NCBI GenBank assembly: GCA_911728435.2
Contig: OU452203.1
Span: 21,640,134-21,704,133, forward strand
Source: Apoderus coryli
Taxonomy: Eukaryota; Arthropoda; Insecta; Coleoptera; Attelabidae
Reading direction: 5' to 3'
DNA: 64,000 nucleotides
The position numbers and the translations under genes are program-made. Shown here piece by piece: positions 57,701-64,000 of this stretch. Each line of letters begins with the position of its first letter. The first letter of the stretch is position 1. The notes beneath the pieces are model-generated. The model ran no database searches and had not been told where the DNA came from. It saw only the letters and a program-made list of their open reading frames with translations.

Positions 57701-60700
57701 GATACAGGTGCCGTTATTGGTGCAAATGTCCAGATGACGTTGACATTCGTCGATGTCAATGCAGTTGTCACGGGAAGGCGTGAGAAGGTAGCCCGTGTGA
57801 CAGATACATTGGAAGCCACCCTATTGGTTAAAAATTTATATTATATTAGCAATACCTCCACGCTATCCCACATACTTATTTATATACCTGTAAATTCTTA
57901 CACTCGCCATTCTGGCATGTATCCGGTCGTTCTAAGCATTCGTTCACATCCACGCAGTCCATAAATGTGTGTCCGTACTTGTAACCGGCTGGGCATTTAC
58001 ATTCAAACCCGCCCTGTAGATTCACACATTGTGCATTACCTTCGCATGGGTTTCGTAAGCATTCGTTATCATCAATACATTGATGGGAGTTGTGGTCGTA
58101 TATGTAGCCACGATGGCACATGCATTCGAAACTACCTGGTAGAAAAATAATTTGATATGCTTTGGTAATTTTATGTAAAATGCTTAAAATTAATGCAGCG
58201 CAATGATTATTTGCCTGTACTTTGACTCATCAATTTACTGAAATTACTAACGTATAACTCTAAAGTTTTAGGCAGAATTGCTATTGGAAACCAAAGTAAC
58301 TAAACCTAAACAAAGTATGTAACTAACTGTCAGTTTTGACTGATACAGCTTTTCGAGATGTCGCTTAATATTCTCTAAAGTATTTATCGTTTAGTTTGAC
58401 AAGTACCTAAGACTATTAAATACTCTCAAACCATTTGCCGAACCAGGAGGAAGGCCAACTAAGAGTTAGCTTAAGTTGTGCACTTATTATAACTTCACAA
58501 TGCTTAGTAATAATTTCAAACAAAATGCTAAATTACCTGGCGTATTAACACATTGTCCATTTTTGCACATTGTCGTCATCAATTCACATTCATTGACATC
58601 TGACGTACGATTTGTCACTGGATTAATGTATTGACCTACTTTAGGACCACACAATGCTGTGTAATCCGCTGTAAATTGATAATGTTTAGCATTCTGATTA
58701 TTATCAGCATAAAATTAAATAGTAAATTACTCAGCAATCAGCATAAAATACTAAATTATTCAGCAATCAGCATAAAATAAAATACTAAATTACTCAGCAA
58801 TCAGCATAAACTAAAATACTAAATTATTCAGCAATCACCAGATCAGCATAAAATAAAATACAAAATTACTCAGCAATCAGCATAAAATAAAATACTAATT
58901 TGTGTTAATTTTAACGAATAAAATGCTTAATAGTATTTTTTAAAATGGTTTCGTATCTATAAATAATGCTAAATAAATTATGTGTTGTACCTACTGGTGC
59001 CTGATATGGGACAAGGTTCACAAGGTTGGCCCCATCCCTGTCCCATAGAGCAGCAACATACTTTTTTCGTTTGATTTTGGGACATCGGTGCTGAGCATTG
59101 CCAACGGCTGAAGTTTAGGTAGCATGAGTCTTTGCGCATATCGACACATTCCTCTGTAAGATGTAAAACAGTTTAAGACATCAACCTAACAAATCACAAT
59201 CCCTTCATATCAGTTTGGAACCCAATTCCAAGCATACTTACTGCGACTAGGTAACGGCATATACCCACTGGGGCAGAGACAATAATACCGCCCTGGTTCA
59301 TTAACGCATTCCCCCACACGACAAATATACGGGTTTTCTGCGCATTCATCGACATCAACGCAACTGAATCCACTGGAATCCAGTCGGAAACCTTCGTTAC
59401 ATGAACACATGAAGCTACCAAAAGTGTTTGTACAATGTCCGTTGAGGCAGATAGCGCCATCGTGCTCTTCACATTCGTTAATGTCTTCTAGAACCACCTG
59501 GAAATATTCAAGTTCGCTTAATCTAGTTCTAGTTCTTTAAATATATCTCGAAAGCTAATTTGGTAAATCTGAAGGATCAATAGGTCATAGGAAACATACT
59601 GACCGTTAAATCGTTCGGTTTGTAGCCTAGTCCTCCAGGGCAAAGTTGTTCATATTCCAGAGTGTTCTTTGGTGGGCATTTTTGGCACGACTCCTCGCCC
59701 CATCCTTCGCCGACTGAGCAACAACAGGCCGCTTTGGTTGTATAGTCGCTGGTAGCTGCCTGACAAATGTTATTGTCAGTCACGTGCAGCCAGCATCGAG
59801 ATGAACGGCGATCTAAACAGTTTGGAAGATAAAATATAGTATTAGTTAGCTAGCTGCATTCTAGATATTGAAGCCTTACCTATACAAGCGTTTCCTTCCG
59901 CCACCAATTCATAGTTTGGTGGGCAAACACACCTAAAACCACCCATCAGATTTGAGCATGCGCCATATAAGCACGATTGCGGACTATCGCACTCATTAAT
60001 ATCAGTACAATTCCCACCAGAACTGTCTAATTTGTATCCGTCATTACACTCACACCGGAACATGCCGAGTGTATTTTCACAGCGTCCAAAGACGCACAAG
60101 TTGTGAAACATTGTGCATTCATCGATATCCACGCACGATTGTTCGCTATTATCACCTTCGCTTGGATGCATAAAGCCCATTTCGCATTCACATCGGAATG
60201 AGCCTGGATAGTTCAAGCATTGACCGTTTTCGCATAGACTCGGATCATTCGTGCATTCGTCGATATCCACACAGGTATAACCGTCACCTTTAAAACCCGC
60301 GTCACATTCGCATCTGAAAATGTCAAGATATCTAGTTATGCGCTCTGTCTCGTTATCGATAAGTGTGGGTTTTGATCAGACCAACACTGACAGTTATGAC
60401 AGATAAATTCAAGATGGCGGACATAAAAGTTGGTAATGTTCAAAAGCTGCTTAATCTTTTTTGGACCGCCCTGTATAACTGTAGTTATGTTTCTCGACAA
60501 ATTAAAATGCACTTATTTATCGACAAACAAACAAAAATTCTAACGCGTCTAAGCATGACCACTTCCAGGACGTCTTACAACGTCACCGGGCTCGGCGCCA
60601 ATCTTTCAGTAGGTATACGTCATACACTGTACTTTTTGAAATTAGGTATCTGGAAATTGTTGTAATATCTGAGAAACTTTATATAATTTTGAAATATTTC

Positions 60701-63700
60701 TCTTCGTTTGTCAAAGGCATCGTTATCTATTAATTCGTAAGTAATTAAATATTGCGTTTTTTGACAGGATACTGTTGTGGCAACATTGTTGAAAAAAAAA
60801 CAAGGCGCTATTTAATTCAATAAAAAAAACTCAGAGAAAACCATGAGTCGGGTTTGCAGTATTTTTAATCGATGAATTTTCAAAACATGATTTTGAGAAT
60901 TTGACTAAACTTCATGATTCATTCATTATTTTTAATAAAAGTGAGATTTTTTCTAGGGAAACTTGACTATAATCCGACAGGGCGGTCCAAAAAAGCTCCG
61001 GCAGCTTTTGAACATAACCAATATTTGATTATGTCCGCCATCTTGGGTTTCTTCAAATGTCAATAAAGTAAATTTCTTACGAAAGCATTTCTCTTTTGAA
61101 CTAGATCAAAATAGGACAAAATCGGTCAATGTAAGTATAACAAAATTATAACGCAAAGCAAAATTATAGATTATACAACTCTTACTAAAAATGTTGATTT
61201 TTTTTCGAGATATATCGGGTACTCAGCACAAAAATTTTAACCACGTCCTCAAAGAAGCATGAAAAACTATAGAAAAGTTGTTTCGGAAGTTTTATTCTAT
61301 CCCACGTTTTTGACAACTATTTTGCAAGATGGCTTCCAACGAACAGCTGTAGGAATAATTTTCACGGCGTTGCCAATTGTTGAGAGGATGGAAAGCATCA
61401 TAAGGATTTTATAAATCAAAACTCAAACTCCTCTAAACCGTTTTTCTTTAAACGAACAGTATTTGACTTATGATGATATACACTCGCCTATCACTACGTA
61501 GTTATGTTTTACACTACAAATACATACCGGAATGATCCATCATTGTTGACGCATTGCGCATTGGGGTCGCATCCACCATTGTTCGTCAGACACTCATTGA
61601 TATCGCGGCAACTGATACCGTTTCCGGTAAAACCGTCAAAGCAACGACATTGGTAAGAACCCTGAAACATCAAATTGTTCCACCTGTCATTGCCTGACTA
61701 TTGAAATGTCATTCGTCATGTTTTAAAAAAAAACAAACAAAACTTACTGGGTTATTAATACAATCTGCATTCTCATCACAATTATACGTTCCCAGATAGC
61801 ATTCGTCATCATCAGTGCATTGTGGACCTCCACCGTCACCATCTTTCGGAGGCTTTGACGAATAACCCTCTTCGCACCGACACTGGAACGATCCTAACGT
61901 ATTTATACACTCTCCCGCTCCGCAAATATTTGGATTTCGTTCGCATTCGTTAACATCCAAGCAAGAAGTTCCCTGAGATCCAGCGATCAGTCCCTCACTG
62001 GTACAATGGCAGATATATGAACCTATAGTGTTTGTACAGGTGCCTCCGTTGCAGATCCGAGAGTTTTCGGCACATTCGTCGATGTCGGCGCAGGTTTTAC
62101 CGTCGAGGTTTAGTTGATAGCCTGAACTAAAATGTTAAGAGTAGTTTGACTTGATTTTTCATTTCCGTTGTTTATAATTACCCGCAAGAGCACTCGAAAC
62201 TGCCTGGAGTGTTGATGCAGACATCGTCGCAGGGTTCGAACTCACATTCATCGATATCTGGAATGCGAATATGAAAAACAGTTGATTATTTCGAACCCAC
62301 GGAAAAATTGACATCAAATATGTCACCGCCATATCAGCCATTGTCAAACAAATTTTGTTTTTTGTAGATCCTTTTCAAAATCTATCTCGAAAGACACTAA
62401 ATTCATATTTTCTTGTATATCTCGAAAACGCTTCGAGATATTAGAATAAAAGTAAGATATTCGTTTTCACTTTAGAGTTTCCGAGATATATCTCGAATTT
62501 TTGTCAAATATGTCACCGCCATATGATCCATCGTATCTTGAGACTCCATTATGATATTTAAATTAAATAGAAACTCCCTCAGCAGGCTTAATTCCCAAAT
62601 ATATTTGTCAAGCAAATGTTGTTTTTTGTACATCTTTTTCAAAATATTTTCTAACGACACTACATTCATATTTTCTTGTATATCTCGAAAACGCTTCGAG
62701 ATATTAGAATAAAAGTATATTATCAAAACATATTTGTTTTCACTTTAGACTTTCCGAGATATATCTCGAATACTTGTCAAATATGTCACCGCCATATCAT
62801 CCATTGTATCTCGAAAACCCATTATGATATTTAAATTAAATAAACAAATTCACTTAGCAGGCTTAATTCTCAAAAATATTTGTCATACAAATGTTGTTTT
62901 TTGTACATCTTTTATTTTCTCGGATATCTCGAAAACGGTTCGAGATATTGGAATAAAACAAAAGTATATTATCAAAACATATTCCTTTTCAATTGAGACT
63001 ATCCGAGATATATCTCTAATATTTGTCAGTATATCTCGAAACCCATACGTTCGAGATATCTTTAAAAATTGACCACAACATTTTCATAAGTATATCTCGA
63101 AAGTCGTTACATGACAGACTGTTGCAAAAATAAATTAAATTCGTACCTTCGCAATGTGATTTAAGACCTGTTTGTTGGTAACCTTCGTTGCAGATGCACT
63201 GATATGTTCCCATCATATTTTCGCAAACGCCATTCGAGCATATTCCGCTCGTTATCGAGCATTCGTCAATATCTTTGCAGGACTGTTTGTCAGCAGCTAA
63301 TTCATGTCCAATGGGACATTCACACTTAAAGGACCCTGGAAAAATCTTTGATTAACATCGAATACAAAACTAAGTTAACATGGATATATTTTTCTGGCGC
63401 TATAATTTTGATTTAGAAAATTGGGAATGTTAAATGCAAAATGAGGTCGTTGTTTACCTTCTGTGTTAATACAACGTCCGCCTCCTCCTCGACATAAACC
63501 AGGCATTTCTTCGCATTCATTAATGTCGAGACAGGTCTGCATCGGTGCCATTGTCCTGTAGCCTTCATTACATTCACAATAGAAATCACCTGGAATATTT
63601 TTACAAACGCCATTCCCGCAAACGTTTGTAGTAGTTATACTGCATTCATCAATATCTACAAGGAAACATTTCAGTCTGTAAGTTAGTTCAAATAATCTTT

Positions 63701-64000
63701 TTCAATAATCTACTTACCCACACATTGGATCCTAGTCTCGTAATCAAAATCATAACCCTTATTGCACCTACAGCTGTAATCCCCAATCGAATTCCTACAC
63801 CTGCCATTCTGGCATATTCCTGGAAACTCCGCACATTCATTCACATCCTTTCGATCAACAAAACCCGGCCCTTTCGGGCACAATTCCTGATAAGCGTTCG
63901 TTCCAAGTTTGGGACAGGGTTCGCACTTTGAATCACCCCAGGCACGTCCGACGGACGTGCAACAGCACAAGCTTTTTGGATAGAGGCCGCCGTCGATGGG
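51721..64000 (-). CDS. Fbn: Fibrillin, C-terminal half, 5' partial
   Basis: Extracellular microfibril protein. 25 minus-strand exons join in phase: 63718-64000 (open at the edge), 63458-63655, 63147-63335, 62182-62257, 61748-62126, 61528-61661, 59880-60313, 59604-59812, 59242-59497, 58995-59153, 58537-58668, 57888-58135, 57485-57820, 57229-57428, 56991-57175, 56607-56899, 56413-56548, 56102-56356, 55833-56039, 55650-55775, 55350-55601, 54908-55287, 54608-54844, 54353-54550, 51721-51975. About 33 EGF modules, nearly all calcium-binding (D-x-D/N-E-C), alternate with five TB/8-Cys domains marked [55 protein letters not shown] see no RGD. The order of the last modules (TB, about six EGFs, then [13 protein letters not shown] with GQGHC, then a basic site) parallels vertebrate FBN1. 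LTBPs and fibulins lack this tail. Confidence 0.95.
52075..52165 (-). other. tRNA-like pseudogene or SINE remnant in fibrillin intron
   Basis: On the minus strand TTTGGCGTCATTGAGAGAGC resembles an A box, and about 40 bases later GGGTTCGAATC is a perfect B box. The T-stem (TTTGG against GCAGC) does not pair and no acceptor stem closes. It is therefore not a working tRNA but a tRNA-derived remnant with internal Pol III promoter motifs. Confidence 0.4.
52683..53575 (-). mobile_element. LINE reverse-transcriptase remnant (Jockey/BS-like) in fibrillin intron
   Basis: The minus strand carries [14 protein letters not shown] (53550-53480). After a frameshift come [29 protein letters not shown] with an intact [21 protein letters not shown] and a C-terminal domain through [18 protein letters not shown]. 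The palm N-terminal half and endonuclease are missing. It lies in the intron between the last two fibrillin exons. Confidence 0.85.
53590..54240 (+). mobile_element. LINE RNase H-domain remnant, opposite orientation
   Basis: Across several plus frames, pieces resemble the RNase H region and tail of I/R1-type LINEs: [15 protein letters not shown], then after a frame change NKMANFLE, and downstream [20 protein letters not shown]. Stops and frameshifts are frequent. It abuts the minus-strand RT remnant, so two unrelated LINE insertions are stacked here. Confidence 0.45.
58690..58910. repeat. ~38-bp minisatellite in a fibrillin intron
   Basis: CTCAGCAATCAGCATAAAAT followed by AAAATACTAAATTA recurs about five times with small length changes between 58690 and 58910. 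It lies between exons 58537-58668 and 58995-59153. There is no coding content. Confidence 0.8.
60405..61050. mobile_element. Non-autonomous DNA transposon (MITE) with ~65-bp terminal inverted repeats
   Basis: Left arm 60410-60474 starts CAAGATGGCGGACATAA and ends TTTTGGACCGCCCTGT. Right arm 60977-61045 reads ACAGGGCGGTCCAAAAAAGC to TATGTCCGCCATCTTG, the reverse complement with a few differences and a small indel. The ~500 bp between has no transposase frame. It lies in the fibrillin intron between exons 61528-61661 and 59880-60313. Confidence 0.75.
62290..63110. repeat. ~270-bp tandem repeat rich in TCTCGAAA/CGAGATA palindromes
   Basis: TTTTTTGTAGATCCTTTTC (62357), TTTTTTGTACATCTTTTTC (62623) and TTTTTTGTACATCTTTTAT (62897) start three similar units. 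Each contains ATATCTCGAAAACG.TTCGAGATATT and TTTCCGAGATATATCTCGAA, both near-perfect palindromes. They fill the intron between fibrillin exons 63147-63335 and 62182-62257. Confidence 0.8.

Overview
The window is eukaryotic, AT-rich, intron-rich DNA from an arthropod. The gene set fits a holometabolous insect: a TkR86C-type neuropeptide receptor, a tolloid-class astacin, Notum and a fibrillin. Short GT-AG introns, many decayed LINE and mariner copies and a recurrent GGACACCCTGTATA-type motif make a beetle my best guess, but this is inference. No prokaryotic features are present. All gene models were assembled by hand from reading frames, splice sites and phase continuity. For the six complete multi-exon or single-exon models with recognised products, the summed exon lengths are exact multiples of three.

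Layout. 636-3579 (+): 3' part of a tachykinin/natalisin-type GPCR. 3580-6248: decayed repeats. 6249-7962 (-): small secreted Ly6/LU-domain protein. 8190-9475: four tandem copies of a ~322-bp repeat. 11082-12233 (+): intronless orphan protein rich in RRxS sites. 13649-14008 (+): possible small secreted protein. 15830-22087 (+): tolloid/BMP-1 protease, 14 exons, 1095 aa. 22666-24058 (-): HIBCH, valine catabolism. 24832-25194 (+): BolA1-like protein. 25371-29230 (-): secreted PI-PLC X-domain protein. 31443-38263 (-): Notum Wnt deacylase, 8 exons, 573 aa, with a LINE and a Crypton in its introns. 38264-51720: a ~13 kb gene-poor block of satellites, foldback elements and a truncated LINE. 51721-64000 (-): the last 25 exons of a fibrillin, open at the window edge.

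Functionally the window holds an unusual number of extracellular signalling and matrix regulators. Tolloid cleaves chordin/Sog-type BMP antagonists and matrix precursors. Notum removes the palmitoleate from Wnt. Fibrillin builds microfibrils that hold TGF-beta/BMP ligands. HIBCH and BolA1 are mitochondrial housekeeping genes arranged head to head. The sequence does not show that the neighbours are co-regulated.

Most notable observations: an asprosin-like C-terminal propeptide on the insect fibrillin behind a basic cleavage site; a Notum with a very basic insertion before its C-terminal Cys motif; a Crypton tyrosine recombinase inside Notum; a cluster of CRE-like TGACGTCA palindromes in a tolloid intron; a pair of foldback elements flanking a truncated LINE; and several satellite families, one with ~199-bp higher-order units that each keep an ORF.
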